This document shows positions 30,855-39,236 of a stretch of 52,562 nt of DNA, in pieces. The stretch is from Candidatus Zambryskiibacteriota bacterium (GTDB taxonomy: Bacteria; Patescibacteriota; Minisyncoccia; Phycocordibacterales; Zambryskibacteraceae), in NCBI GenBank assembly GCA_016180955.1, contig JACPAD010000004.1, positions 1 to 52,562 on the forward strand. Reading direction: 5' to 3'. Position 1 is the stretch's first letter. Each line of letters starts with the position of its first letter. A model generated the notes under the pieces. It did no database searches, was not told where the DNA came from, and saw only the letters and a list, made by a program, of their open reading frames with translations. Made by a program: the position numbers and the translations under genes.

Positions 30855-31889
30855 ATGATAAAGATCGACCTAAGCTTCAAACCGAAAGAGGTGACCAAGC
30901 GCCTTTTGTCCGCTCTGCCGAAACGCGCTCAAGATGTTATCACCAGCCGTTATGGGCTGGGGGCCAAAGCGACTCGTCTTACTCTCGACGCCATCGGCAA
31001 GAAATATAATATTACTCGCGAGCGTGTGCGCCAGATCGAGAATCATTCTCTCTCCGCCATCAGGAAGTCGAAGCAATACGAAGAAGGGGGAACAATCTTT
31101 GCCGAGCTCAAGGCTGTCATAGTAGAACTTGGCGGCCTTGTTGCCGAGAAAGACCTCTTGAAGCATTTGGCCAAAGACCCAAGTACGCAAAACCATTTCC
31201 ATTTTCTCTTGGTAATTGGCGAAGAATTCAAGCGCGAAAAAGAGGACGATGAGTTTAGACATCGCTGGCATATTGACCAAGAACTGGCGGATAAAATTCA
31301 CAACGGTTTGCGCAAGCTCTATTCCAAACTTTCTGACAATGAACTGGTCTTTGAAGGCGATTTGATCAGCTCTTTCTTGGAGGAGGTCAAAGATATCAAT
31401 GAAAAGTACAAGAACGAAGAAGTCATCAAGCGCTGGCTCTCCATCTCCCACAAAATTGGTAAGAATCCTTTAGGCGAATGGGGGCGCGCTTCATCGCCCA
31501 ACGTCAATGCCAAAGGCATGCGCGACTACGCCTTTCTTGTCATACGCAAGCACGGCTCGCCAATCCACTTCAAGGAAGTGGCTAAGGCCATCTCGCAATA
31601 TTTCAATAAGAAAGCCCATGTGGCTACTACCCACAACGAGCTCATCAAGGACTCGCGCTTCGTGCTTGTTGGCCGCGGCCTCTATGCACTCGCCGAATGG
31701 GGCTATATGTCCGGCGTGGTCAAGGATGTCATCAAAAAAATTTTGGAAAAAGAAGGGCCTTTAACCAAAGAAAAAATTGTCGAAAAAGTTTTGAAAGAAC
31801 GCTACGTTAAAGAAAACACCATTCTCGTCAATCTCCAGAACCCGAGATATTTCAAAAAAGACAAAGAGAGTCGCTACTCAAACGTGTAG
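30855..31889 (+). CDS. Sigma-70 region 4-like and HARE-HTH domain regulator
   Basis: 344 residues. N-terminal sigma region 4-type HTH: RLLSALPKRAQDVITSRYGL...TLDAIGKKYNITRERVRQIE (about 17-63), i.e. the -35-recognition helix, without regions 1-3. A helical middle (about 75-215) is followed by a HARE-HTH domain (about 222-285; MRDYAFLVIRKHGSPIHFKEVAKAI), the fold found in the RNA polymerase delta subunit, and a C-terminal winged-helix-like part (about 290-344). It cannot be a normal sigma factor without region 2. It may act as an RNA polymerase-associated regulator. A similar architecture recurs in CPR genomes. Confidence 0.78.
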   Translation: MIKIDLSFKPKEVTKRLLSALPKRAQDVITSRYGLGAKATRLTLDAIGKKYNITRERVRQIENHSLSAIRKSKQYEEGGTIFAELKAVIVELGGLVAEKDLLKHLAKDPSTQNHFHFLLVIGEEFKREKEDDEFRHRWHIDQELADKIHNGLRKLYSKLSDNELVFEGDLISSFLEEVKDINEKYKNEEVIKRWLSISHKIGKNPLGEWGRASSPNVNAKGMRDYAFLVIRKHGSPIHFKEVAKAISQYFNKKAHVATTHNELIKDSRFVLVGRGLYALAEWGYMSGVVKDVIKKILEKEGPLTKEKIVEKVLKERYVKENTILVNLQNPRYFKKDKESRYSNV

Positions 31890-31897
31890 AATCCGTG

Positions 31898-31903
31898 TAG
31901 AAT
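31898..31903 (+). promoter_or_regulatory. -10 box, leaderless-type
   Basis: TAGAAT 6 nt before ATG 31910. Confidence 0.5.
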
Positions 31904-31909
31904 GAAAGA

Positions 31910-33157
31910 ATGCTAGAAGACTTCTTATCTCTTTTTGAACAAGAAGTATTTTTACAAACTCTGGATATCCTTGTTAGGTCATGGCCCATATGGCTTCCTG
32001 TTCTCTCGCTCAACATCGCTTTCCATCTGTGGTTAGATTATATCCGCCGCCTTTGGATGAATGAGCAAGGCAGCGTTCTCCTTGAAATAAAAATTCCCAA
32101 AGACGTGCCCAAAACGCCGGCCGGCATGGAGTTCGTATTCGATGGGCTCTGGGAACCGGCGGCCTTAAGCACCCCCGCTGACACCTTTTGGGAAGGGAAG
32201 CTGCGCGACTGGTTTTCTCTAGAGATAGTTTCTATCGGAGGAGAGGTGAAATTTTTCATCTGGTCTTTGCCGCGCTGGAAAAAAATCATTGAATCAAGAA
32301 TTTACGCTCAATATCCGGGCGCTCAGGTTGTCGAGGTCAAGGACTACGCCCTCGACCTTGTCTATGACCCGGAGAAGTTTAGTTACTGGGGCATTACCAC
32401 CAAGCTCAACAAGCCAGACGCTTATCCCATCAAGACCTATATTGATTATCAGCTCGATAAAACCAAGCTGAAGGAACAGGAAGAAGCGGTCGATCCATTG
32501 ACGCCTCTTATCGAGTATCTCGGCACCTTAAAATCTGGCGAGATTGCCGGCATTCAAATAATGATACAAGCACATAGGAAGGAGGGGCTCCTCGATGCCA
32601 AGCTTCTTTTGAAGCCGGACTGGAAAGGCGGAATCAAGGATGAGATTAAAAAAATCATCGAGGAAGAATCTTTCATTAAGCCGGAAGAAGGTAAATCCCA
32701 GAGCATGATGACTCTCTCCGAGAGTCAAAAAGACACCATTAAGTCGATAGAACGCAATGCCGGCAAACTTGCCTTCGATGCCATGATGCGCATGCTCTAC
32801 GTCGCTCCCAAAGATGATTATGAGAAGACCAGAGGCATGGGGCTTATCGGCTCAACGCGGCAGTTCGGCACTCATAATTTAAATGGCATCAGGCCGGATA
32901 AATTCATGAGCATCACTCACGCCTGGCAGGACTTCAACGACATTATGAAAAGAAAATTGCAGAGAACGCACCTCAATGCCTACAAACGACGCTCGTTCTT
33001 CAATATTCCTTACAAGAATCTCAACGGCAAGTCCTACATTCTAACTACCGAAGAACTAGCCACGCTTTTCCACCTGCCGGGGGCTATGGCTACCACGCCC
33101 ACCCTCTCCCGCGCTCCGTCGAAGAAGGCGGAAGCACCCGCGAATCTGCCGATTTAG
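31910..33157 (+). CDS. Membrane protein, DUF8128-like (type IV secretion-associated in CPR)
   Basis: 415 residues. One membrane segment near the N-terminus (about 26-44), then a soluble domain with the pattern EIKIPKDVPKTPAGMEFVFDGLW (about 62-84), SLEIVSIGGEVKFFIW (about 107-122) and RSFFNIPYKNLNGKSYILTTEELATLFHLPG (about 362-392). This arrangement matches proteins that in CPR genomes sit next to, or are fused to, a VirB4/TraG-like ATPase. No ATPase follows here; the next gene starts 1 nt after the stop and is mltG. The recognition is by general pattern, so moderately sure. A role in a secretion or DNA-transfer complex is inference. Confidence 0.55.
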   Translation: MLEDFLSLFEQEVFLQTLDILVRSWPIWLPVLSLNIAFHLWLDYIRRLWMNEQGSVLLEIKIPKDVPKTPAGMEFVFDGLWEPAALSTPADTFWEGKLRDWFSLEIVSIGGEVKFFIWSLPRWKKIIESRIYAQYPGAQVVEVKDYALDLVYDPEKFSYWGITTKLNKPDAYPIKTYIDYQLDKTKLKEQEEAVDPLTPLIEYLGTLKSGEIAGIQIMIQAHRKEGLLDAKLLLKPDWKGGIKDEIKKIIEEESFIKPEEGKSQSMMTLSESQKDTIKSIERNAGKLAFDAMMRMLYVAPKDDYEKTRGMGLIGSTRQFGTHNLNGIRPDKFMSITHAWQDFNDIMKRKLQRTHLNAYKRRSFFNIPYKNLNGKSYILTTEELATLFHLPGAMATTPTLSRAPSKKAEAPANLPI

Positions 33158-33158
33158 T

Positions 33159-34040
33159 ATGAATCTTTTACTTCAAGATAGACGCCTCTATCTGTTCATA
33201 TTAGGAATTATCTTTTTATTGATAGTCTGGTCCCTTATGCCTCCCCAATCGTTCCCGACCGGTTCGATCATTACCGTGCCTGAAGGCGCAGGACTTTATT
33301 CCTTAAGCAAACTACTCGAAGAAGAAAACGTCATACGCTCTCCGTTCTGGTTCCGTACCGTTTCCATTCTTTTGCGTGGAGAAAAGGAGATGAAAGCGGG
33401 GCAATATTATCTCAACCGGTCGCAAAGCACCTTCGGCTTAGCTTGGCGAATCTTCCGCGGCGACCATCGTATCGAGACCGTCAAATTGACTATACCGGAG
33501 GGTTTTACCGTAAACAAAATTTCGGCCCTCTTCGACAACGAAAAGTTTTCTTTCTTTGACAACGACCTCTTCGAGCGCATCGCGCCCGAAGGCTACCTCT
33601 TCCCCGATACTTATTTCGTGCCGGTAACGGCTACCGCCTCTTCGACCATAAAACTCTTTCGCGACAACTTCACGAAGAAGGTCTTCCCAGTGATGCCGGA
33701 GATAGAGCTCTCCGGACGCACTCTTGAAGAAATCATAATCGTAGCCTCGCTTATTGAGGGAGAGGCCAACAATCAGGAAGATCGGGAGATGGTCTCGGAT
33801 GTGCTCTGGAAACGGTTAAAACTCGGTATGCCTCTGCAAGTTGATGTGGAGACGAAGACATACGAATTTCAAGGCCTGCCGGAGCGGCCAATCAACAACC
33901 CCGGCCTTCTTTCTATACAAGCGACTCTTCATCCGACTACCACGCCATATCTTTACTACTTGACCGGCGACAACGGGCAAATGTACTATTCTCGTACTTT
34001 CGATGAACATGTCGCCAAAAAACAGCAGTATATCCAGTAA
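33159..34040 (+). CDS. mltG: Endolytic peptidoglycan transglycosylase MltG
   Basis: 293 residues. N-terminal membrane anchor (about 10-28), LysM-like region (about 37-105, with VPEGAGLYSLSKLLEEENVI), and the YceG catalytic domain with the Glu motif ASLIEGEANNQEDREMVSDVLWKRLKLGMPLQ split over about 195-226 and the downstream NNPGLLSIQATLHP (about 245-258). MltG cleaves nascent glycan strands and sets their length. It overlaps mnmA by 38 nt at the 3-prime end, an unusually long same-strand overlap, and starts right after the DUF8128-like gene. Confidence 0.92.
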   Translation: MNLLLQDRRLYLFILGIIFLLIVWSLMPPQSFPTGSIITVPEGAGLYSLSKLLEEENVIRSPFWFRTVSILLRGEKEMKAGQYYLNRSQSTFGLAWRIFRGDHRIETVKLTIPEGFTVNKISALFDNEKFSFFDNDLFERIAPEGYLFPDTYFVPVTATASSTIKLFRDNFTKKVFPVMPEIELSGRTLEEIIIVASLIEGEANNQEDREMVSDVLWKRLKLGMPLQVDVETKTYEFQGLPERPINNPGLLSIQATLHPTTTPYLYYLTGDNGQMYYSRTFDEHVAKKQQYIQ

Positions 34041-35073
34041 GGTTTTTGTAGCTTTGTCCGGAGGCGTAGATTCTGCTGTAAGTGCAGCGCTTTTAAAAGC
34101 CCAAGGTTACGACGTTACTGGAGTATTTATTAAAGGTTGGCAGCCCGAGTGGATGAGAGGAGCCGGGGGCTCGTCTCATTGCACTTGGCGGGAAGAGCGG
34201 CGCGACGCTATGAAGGTCTGTATTGCGCTTAATATTCCGTTTCTCTTCTTTGATTTTGAAAAGGAATACAAGCAAGCAGTGGTGGACAAAATGCTTGCCG
34301 AATACAAAGCAGGACGGACGCCCAATCCGGACGTGCTATGTAACCGCGAAATCAAATTCGGAATCTTTTGGCAGAAAGCGAAAGAAATGGGGGCTGACTA
34401 TATCGCCACCGGACATTATTGGAGCGGAGAGAAAGATCAGAGTTATTTTCTTTGGACCTTAACACAGGAGGATCTCTCACATACGCTTTTCCCGGTTGGG
34501 AATCTGGAGAAATCGGAAGTAAGAAGGCTCGCGCGAAAATATAAACTGCCGGTAGCGGAGAAGAAAGATAGTCAGGGCATCTGCTTCATCGGTGACGTCA
34601 ACATGGAAAAATTTCTCTCGCACTACATCGAGACCAAACCAGGTAGAGTTATGAACACGGATGGAGAAGTGATAGGGAAGCATAAAGGTCTTATCTACTA
34701 CACCATTGGAGAGAGGCACGGGTTTGAAGTAACAAAAAAGGGTCCGGAGAGCGGGCCGTTCTACGTGGTGGCCAAAAATGCGAGGACTAATAGTATTCTG
34801 GTATCGGATAGTGAATCGGAAATTCTCGAGCTCTCGCCCCGAGAGGTGCTTCTCAAAGATGTGAATTGGATTAATGAACCGGAATCAGAAGAACTCATCG
34901 CAAGAATTCGTTACAGAGGAGAAAAATTACCCTGCGCACTCTCTCTTTCTGGTAAGAAACTTTCTATCAGGTTTAAAGAACCGGTCCGCGGTCTATCGCT
35001 CGGTCAATCGATTGTCTTCTATTCTAGCGACCACTGCCTTGGTGGCGCAATAATGGATAAGGTTTTAGTATAA
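34003..35073 (+). CDS. mnmA: tRNA-specific 2-thiouridylase
   Basis: Thiolates U34 of tRNA Lys/Glu/Gln. 356 residues; PP-loop SGGVDS (19-24), NPDVLCNREIKF with the first catalytic Cys (about 107-118), and GICFIGD with the second (about 197-203). C-terminal beta-barrel domains are present (YVVAKNARTNSILV). The insertion MRGAGGSSH before CTWREERRDAM is encoded by an imperfect hairpin (34153-34179). ATG 34003 or 34009 are both within the mltG 3-prime end. A sulfur donor protein is not encoded nearby. Confidence 0.93.
   Translation: MNMSPKNSSISSKVFVALSGGVDSAVSAALLKAQGYDVTGVFIKGWQPEWMRGAGGSSHCTWREERRDAMKVCIALNIPFLFFDFEKEYKQAVVDKMLAEYKAGRTPNPDVLCNREIKFGIFWQKAKEMGADYIATGHYWSGEKDQSYFLWTLTQEDLSHTLFPVGNLEKSEVRRLARKYKLPVAEKKDSQGICFIGDVNMEKFLSHYIETKPGRVMNTDGEVIGKHKGLIYYTIGERHGFEVTKKGPESGPFYVVAKNARTNSILVSDSESEILELSPREVLLKDVNWINEPESEELIARIRYRGEKLPCALSLSGKKLSIRFKEPVRGLSLGQSIVFYSSDHCLGGAIMDKVLV
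34153..34179. repeat. 12-bp hairpin in mnmA
   Basis: ATGAGAGGAGCC (34153-34164), loop GGG, GGCTCGTCTCAT (34168-34179); one mismatch. Coincides with a segment that looks inserted relative to the family. Confidence 0.75.
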
Positions 35074-35099
35074 AACCTCTTTTGCTTTTTCAAATCTGA

Positions 35100-35105
35100 T
35101 ATAAT
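35100..35105 (+). promoter_or_regulatory. -10 box, leaderless-type
   Basis: TATAAT 6 nt before ATG 35112. Confidence 0.6.
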
Positions 35106-35111
35106 TAAAAT

Positions 35112-35984
35112 ATGTCAGAGATAGTGCAAGAAGTGCGGAAGTCAAAAGCGGCGGGTGCGGAAGAGATAACCATCGTCAAGGCCAATGGCCAGCGCGAAAC
35201 TTTCGACCCGGAAAAATTAAAGGCCTCGCTTTACCACTCCGGTGCGGCGGAAGAAGCTATTGAGCAAGTAATGACGCATGTTTTGCCCGAGCTTCATGAC
35301 GGCATGTCAACGCACGATATCTATCGGCACGCTTTCTTGGTTCTTCAAGGCATAAGTAGGCCGGTGGCGAGAAGCTATTCTCTGCGCCGGGCGGTTATGG
35401 ACCTGGGACCGTCTGGCTTTCCCTTCGAGGATTTTGTGGCGGAGATTTTGCGGGCCAAGGGTTTCCAGTGCCTGACTCGCCAGACGGTGCTCGGGGGATG
35501 CGTGTCACACGAAGTGGATGTGGTCGCTTATAACGACGTCAAGCTGATGATGGTAGAAGCCAAATTCCACAACGAGCTCGGCACCAAGTCTGACTTAAAA
35601 GTCGTTCTCTACATTAAAGCGCGATTTGATGACCTTAAAGAAAATGTTTTTGACTACGGCGGTAAGAATCGACCCATTACCGACAGCTGGCTTATTACCA
35701 ATACTAAGTTCACAAGCACGGCCATCCACTATGGCCTCTGCCAAAATCTGACGATGATAGGTTGGAACTATCCGGAGAAAGGCAGCCTTCAGGATATGAT
35801 AGAAGAAGAAAGACTTCATCCGATCACCTGCCTCACCACTCTCTCGGAGTCAGAGAAAAATCAGCTGCTTTCAGGCGGAGTGGCGCTCTGCTCGAGCGTG
35901 AAGTCGAATCCGAAAATCCTCTCGACAATCCTTGGAGTTAACTTCGGCTCTCAAGCGGTTCTTAACGAGATAAACGAATTGTGA
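35112..35984 (+). CDS. ATP-cone domain fused to a PD-(D/E)XK nuclease-like domain
   Basis: 290 residues. ATP-cone (about 18-102; TIVKANGQRETFDPEKLKASL...SRPVARSYSLRRAVMDLGP), the nucleotide-sensing module of ribonucleotide reductases and NrdR, followed by a Mrr-like restriction endonuclease fold: FEDFVAEILRAKGFQC, then EVDVVAYNDVKLMMVEAKF (about 137-155) with the D and E-x-K catalytic pattern. The C-terminus (about 225-290) is helical. It would be a nuclease controlled by (d)ATP level (inference). It is coupled to a UDG-like gene by a GTGA overlap, suggesting a DNA repair or uracil/nucleotide quality role rather than phage defence. Confidence 0.8.
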   Translation: MSEIVQEVRKSKAAGAEEITIVKANGQRETFDPEKLKASLYHSGAAEEAIEQVMTHVLPELHDGMSTHDIYRHAFLVLQGISRPVARSYSLRRAVMDLGPSGFPFEDFVAEILRAKGFQCLTRQTVLGGCVSHEVDVVAYNDVKLMMVEAKFHNELGTKSDLKVVLYIKARFDDLKENVFDYGGKNRPITDSWLITNTKFTSTAIHYGLCQNLTMIGWNYPEKGSLQDMIEEERLHPITCLTTLSESEKNQLLSGGVALCSSVKSNPKILSTILGVNFGSQAVLNEINEL

Positions 35985-36580
35985 AGATATCTGTGGCGGA
36001 TGAGAGGGATATAGCTTTAAAAAAAATCAAGGATGAGATTGTCGCTCTTAAAAGCTCGCCGCTTTATGAAGAGCGCGTTAAAAATAGATATTTTCCGGTT
36101 ATTGGAGAAGGGAGCCATACGGCCGAAATAATGTTTATCGGGGAGGCGCCGGGGGAGAATGAAGCTAAGACCGGCCGGCCTTTCTGCGGGCGGGCGGGCA
36201 AAGTTCTGGAAGAACTTTTAATATCTGTGGATATAGAGAGAAAAGATGTCTACATTACCAATATTGTCAAAGACCGCCCGCCCGGCAATCGTGACCCTTT
36301 GCCTGACGAAATTTCTCTATACGCGCCGTTTCTAGACAGACAAATTGAAATCATCAAACCGAAAGTAATTGCCACTCTCGGTCGGTTTTCGATGCAGTAC
36401 GTCATGAATCGCTATGGCCTTGAGTGGGAACTGGCGCCCATCAGTATTTTGCATGGTAAAGTATTTAAAGTGGAAAAATTTAAATTTATTCCTCTTTACC
36501 ACCCCGCCGCGGCAATTTATAATCAAGAGCTTTTGAAGGTGTTGAAAAACGATTTCCAAATTCTTTCTTCCATGTTATAA
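35981..36580 (+). CDS. Family 4-like uracil-DNA glycosylase without Fe-S ligands
   Basis: 199 residues from GTG 35981. UDG superfamily motifs: MFIGEAPGENEAKTGRPFCGRAG split as GEAPGENE (54-61) and GRPFCGRAG (65-73), TNIVKDRPPGNRDP (93-106) and HPAAAIYNQ (about 171-179). Family 4 enzymes normally hold a [4Fe-4S] cluster with four Cys, two N-terminal and two around the KCRPP region. Here the only Cys is C69; the KC is KD and the N-terminal pair is gone, so no cluster can form. The fold and catalytic motifs are otherwise intact. Coupled to the ATP-cone nuclease gene. Confidence 0.85.
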   Translation: MKISVADERDIALKKIKDEIVALKSSPLYEERVKNRYFPVIGEGSHTAEIMFIGEAPGENEAKTGRPFCGRAGKVLEELLISVDIERKDVYITNIVKDRPPGNRDPLPDEISLYAPFLDRQIEIIKPKVIATLGRFSMQYVMNRYGLEWELAPISILHGKVFKVEKFKFIPLYHPAAAIYNQELLKVLKNDFQILSSML

Positions 36581-36595
36581 TAAAAAATAGGAGGG
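36576..36595 (+). promoter_or_regulatory. -10 box and Shine-Dalgarno site of the 39-aa gene
   Basis: TATAAT (36576-36581) at the end of the UDG gene and AGGAGGG (36589-36595) 5 nt before ATG 36601. Confidence 0.65.
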
Positions 36596-36600
36596 TCTCT

Positions 36601-36720
36601 ATGGAGCCGTGGCAAATGCTTATCCGTGGACATCGCTGGCGTTACAAATCAGTGATTTTCTATCGGCGAGTTCACGACTTCTTCGAGGACCTGTTTGGGA
36701 AAATTTGGGCGACGCCATAG
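36601..36720 (+). CDS. 39-aa basic/aromatic peptide
   Basis: Small gene with a strong Shine-Dalgarno site and its own -10 box. The product MEPWQMLIRGHRWRYK then continues with SVIFYRRVHDFFEDLFGKIW; it is rich in Trp, Tyr, Phe, Arg and His, with a likely amphipathic helix and no signal peptide. No family is recognised. Its stop lies in a 10-bp hairpin that separates it from alaS. It might be a leader peptide for alaS (attenuation), but the region lacks Ala codon runs (only one GCG), so a free peptide is more likely. Confidence 0.55.
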   Translation: MEPWQMLIRGHRWRYKSVIFYRRVHDFFEDLFGKIWATP

Positions 36721-36729
36721 GCGTCGCCC
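36707..36729 (+). terminator. Hairpin between the 39-aa gene and alaS
   Basis: GGGCGACGCC-ATA-GGCGTCGCCC, perfect 10-bp stem, followed by CTTGTTTTA. Weak U-tract, so it may be a terminator or one of the palindromes with 3-nt loops seen throughout the window. Confidence 0.6.
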
Positions 36730-36758
36730 ACCTTGTTTTATATGTTAATATGCTTTTT

Positions 36759-37889
36759 ATGCTTTCGAATGAGATTAGAGAGAAGTTCCTAAGATTTTTT
36801 GAGAAGAGGGGACACCGCGTTGTTCCTTCCGCATCGCTTGTGCCAACGGACGATCCGTCCGTTCTTTTTACCACTGCCGGTATGCAGCAATTTAAATCAC
36901 ATTTTATTGGTCTTAGAAATGCTAAAGATGATTTCGGCTCTTTAAATCTGACTTCAAGCCAGAAATGTGTACGCACTTCAGATATCGAAGAAGTTGGCGA
37001 CAAGAGCCACCTGACATTTTTTGAGATGCTAGGCAACTTTTCCTTCGATGGTTATTGGAAGAAAGAGGCGATAGAATATGCTTACGACCTTATTACCAAA
37101 GAGATCGATTTAAAGATAGATTATGTATCTGTCTTCGGCGGCGAAGGAAATGTTCCGGAAGATACAGAATCAGCGGAAATATGGAGGTCTATCGATCCGG
37201 AAATCACGATTAAAAAATTCGGCAGGAGCGACAATTTCTGGGGTCCTACGGGAGAAGAGGGTCCGTGCGGTCCAACAACCGAAATTTATATCGACGGTAT
37301 TGAGATCTGGAATATTGTTTTCAACGAGTATTACCAAAGCCAAGATAAGACGCTTATTCCGCTTAAAACAAAAGGGGTTGATACAGGTATGGGGCTCGAG
37401 AGATTGGTGAAGGTCGTACAAAAGACCGAGACAGTTTTCGAAACCGATCTGTTTCTGCCTATTGTGCAAGTAGCTAATTCAAGAATTGTCGCCGACCATA
37501 TTCGCACCTCTTGCTTTATGATTACGGATGGCATCACTCCGTCAAATACCGGTCGCGGATACGTTTTGCGTCGGCTCTTGCGCCGAGCTTACGTGAAGAA
37601 TAAAGAAATAAATCCAATCATTGATGCAATAGTTAATCATCCAAGCTACCTTGGTCTCTACGCTTTTACTCCGAATACCAAAGAGGTTGTGGCTCTTGAA
37701 CTAGAAAAATTCCAGAAAACTCTCGATGCTGGTCTCAAGCGGATAGGAAAAGGCGAGGACCCATTCATACTTTTTACCAGCTATGGCTTGCCGCTCGAGA
37801 TTATCGAGGAAGTGACATCGGTAGATAAAGAAAAATTTGAAAGGCAGATGGCGGAGCACAAAGAGAAGTCTGGCGTCTGGAAAGAATAG
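36759..37889 (+). CDS. alaS: Truncated alanyl-tRNA synthetase (catalytic domain only)
   Basis: 376 residues from ATG 36759 (MLSNEIREKFLRFFEKRGH, the family start; ATG 36750 also possible). Class II catalytic motifs are all present: TTAGMQQF, SSQKCVRTSDIEEVG, FEMLGNFSF, NFWGPTGEEGPCGPTTEIY, TGMGLERL, ADHIRTSCFMITDG and GRGYVLRRLLRRA. The protein ends at EHKEKSGVWKE, near residue 440 of the usual alignment, so the editing domain (which clears Ser/Gly-tRNA-Ala) and the C-Ala domain are absent. It could be the only AlaRS or an AlaRS-related paralogue. The next gene begins 18 nt later and is unrelated, so no second half follows. Confidence 0.85.
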   Translation: MLSNEIREKFLRFFEKRGHRVVPSASLVPTDDPSVLFTTAGMQQFKSHFIGLRNAKDDFGSLNLTSSQKCVRTSDIEEVGDKSHLTFFEMLGNFSFDGYWKKEAIEYAYDLITKEIDLKIDYVSVFGGEGNVPEDTESAEIWRSIDPEITIKKFGRSDNFWGPTGEEGPCGPTTEIYIDGIEIWNIVFNEYYQSQDKTLIPLKTKGVDTGMGLERLVKVVQKTETVFETDLFLPIVQVANSRIVADHIRTSCFMITDGITPSNTGRGYVLRRLLRRAYVKNKEINPIIDAIVNHPSYLGLYAFTPNTKEVVALELEKFQKTLDAGLKRIGKGEDPFILFTSYGLPLEIIEEVTSVDKEKFERQMAEHKEKSGVWKE

Positions 37890-37895
37890 TTATGT

Positions 37896-37901
37896 TATAA
37901 T
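37896..37901 (+). promoter_or_regulatory. -10 box, leaderless-type
   Basis: TATAAT 6 nt before ATG 37908. Confidence 0.6.
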
Positions 37902-37907
37902 TTTCCT

Positions 37908-39236
37908 ATGCCGAAGAATATCGAAGATATCGTCGTGCCAGAAAGGAGAAAAAGCATCAGGAATATTCCTATTCCTGAAAATCGGCGTAAATCCGTTAAA
38001 CTTGACGGATTTAAGAAGCATTCAGGCGACGAAGGTCCGGAAGACCGCATGTCGCCTCCCTCTCCCCCGCGCTTCAAAATGCCGCGGCGCCGCGGCAACT
38101 TCAGAAGAAGACTGTGGGGTGCTACCGGTATCGCTCTCTTAATCCTTATTTTTACCGCGCTCTCATTCTTTAACGGCGCCACTCTCTCCTATGTGCCGCG
38201 CTTCATTGCTCTTACTTTCGATAACGAAATTTTTTCCGCCAAGAAAACCGCCGACTCGGGGCTTCTCTATAGCGTGGTCAAGCTTTCCGGCGAAAAGAAT
38301 CTTTCCGTGCCGGCTTCGGGCGAAAAAGCTGTTGAGAGGAAAGCGAGCGGTATTATCGTTGTCTACAATGATGCTTCAACCGAGCCCCAGCGTCTTATCG
38401 AGAACACCCGCTTCGAATCTAGCGCGGGCAAAGTTTATCGAATAGCTAACGCTATTACCATCCCCGGCAAAAGGACTGTCAGCGGTATCTCGCAGCCTGG
38501 GTCACTTGAAGTGACAGTCCATGCCGACGAGCCAGGAGAAGAGTTTAATGCCTCTCTCACGGACTTTACCGTGCCGGGGCTTAAGGGCACCTCTCGCTAC
38601 TCCACTATTTATGCGCGTTCCAAAACAGCCATGACAGGCGGTTTTATCGGGGTGGAAAAATCAGTCAATGCAACAGATCTCGAGAGCGCCCAAGAGAAAC
38701 TTCAAGCGCTCTTGAGCGGAGAACTTCTGACTAAAGCCCAGGCGGAAGTGCCATCAGATTTTATCCTCTTCCCGGCCCTTGCCTCGATAGTCTTCGAAGA
38801 CCTTGTTCAGTCCAGTTCAAGTAGTGAAAATTCCGCGACCGTGAACTTGAAGGCGAATCTCTACGGTGTCATGTTCAAGAGAAGTGACCTTGCACGGGAA
38901 CTTTCCAAGAATAAAGCGACAATCTCTCCGGAAGAGCGGGTTGAACTGAAGTCCTTTGACGCTCTTCAGATATCTTTCGCCGGCGCTACTCCAGTTGATC
39001 TTCTCTCTGCAACAGAGGTGAACTTTAAGATTGCCGGTGAAGGACGGCTTGTTTGGCTTACCGACGAAGCGGCACTTAAGTCCGATCTTGTCGGTCGGCC
39101 CAAAGAAGATATCTCGGACGTTCTTAAGAATTACCCGACTATCGCATCAGCCTCAGCCACCATCAGGCCTTTCTGGAAAGGCGTTTTCCCTGAAGATTCC
39201 GGCAAGATTTCAATCAAAAAATTAAAGGTTGAGTAA
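37908..39236 (+). CDS. Membrane-anchored baseplate-J-like protein
   Basis: 442 residues. Basic, Pro-rich cytosolic N-terminus (about 1-65), one membrane segment (about 70-90), then an extracytoplasmic region with the CPR baseplate J-like pattern: KASGIIVVYNDASTEPQRLIENTRFESSAGKVYRIA spread over about 145-180, GSLEVTVHADEPGEEFNAS (about 198-216), and STIYARSKTAMTGGFIG (about 233-249). In phages gp47/J proteins form the baseplate wedge; in CPR the meaning is unknown and may concern an envelope-spanning apparatus. It carries a perfect 18-bp palindrome (38080-38097) and a competing hairpin (38473-38518). infA follows directly. Confidence 0.72.
   Translation: MPKNIEDIVVPERRKSIRNIPIPENRRKSVKLDGFKKHSGDEGPEDRMSPPSPPRFKMPRRRGNFRRRLWGATGIALLILIFTALSFFNGATLSYVPRFIALTFDNEIFSAKKTADSGLLYSVVKLSGEKNLSVPASGEKAVERKASGIIVVYNDASTEPQRLIENTRFESSAGKVYRIANAITIPGKRTVSGISQPGSLEVTVHADEPGEEFNASLTDFTVPGLKGTSRYSTIYARSKTAMTGGFIGVEKSVNATDLESAQEKLQALLSGELLTKAQAEVPSDFILFPALASIVFEDLVQSSSSSENSATVNLKANLYGVMFKRSDLARELSKNKATISPEERVELKSFDALQISFAGATPVDLLSATEVNFKIAGEGRLVWLTDEAALKSDLVGRPKEDISDVLKNYPTIASASATIRPFWKGVFPEDSGKISIKKLKVE

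Noticed and set aside
36609..36758. N-terminal extension of alaS
   Set aside because: It overlaps the 39-aa gene in another frame and the hairpin; family similarity starts at MLSNEIREKF.
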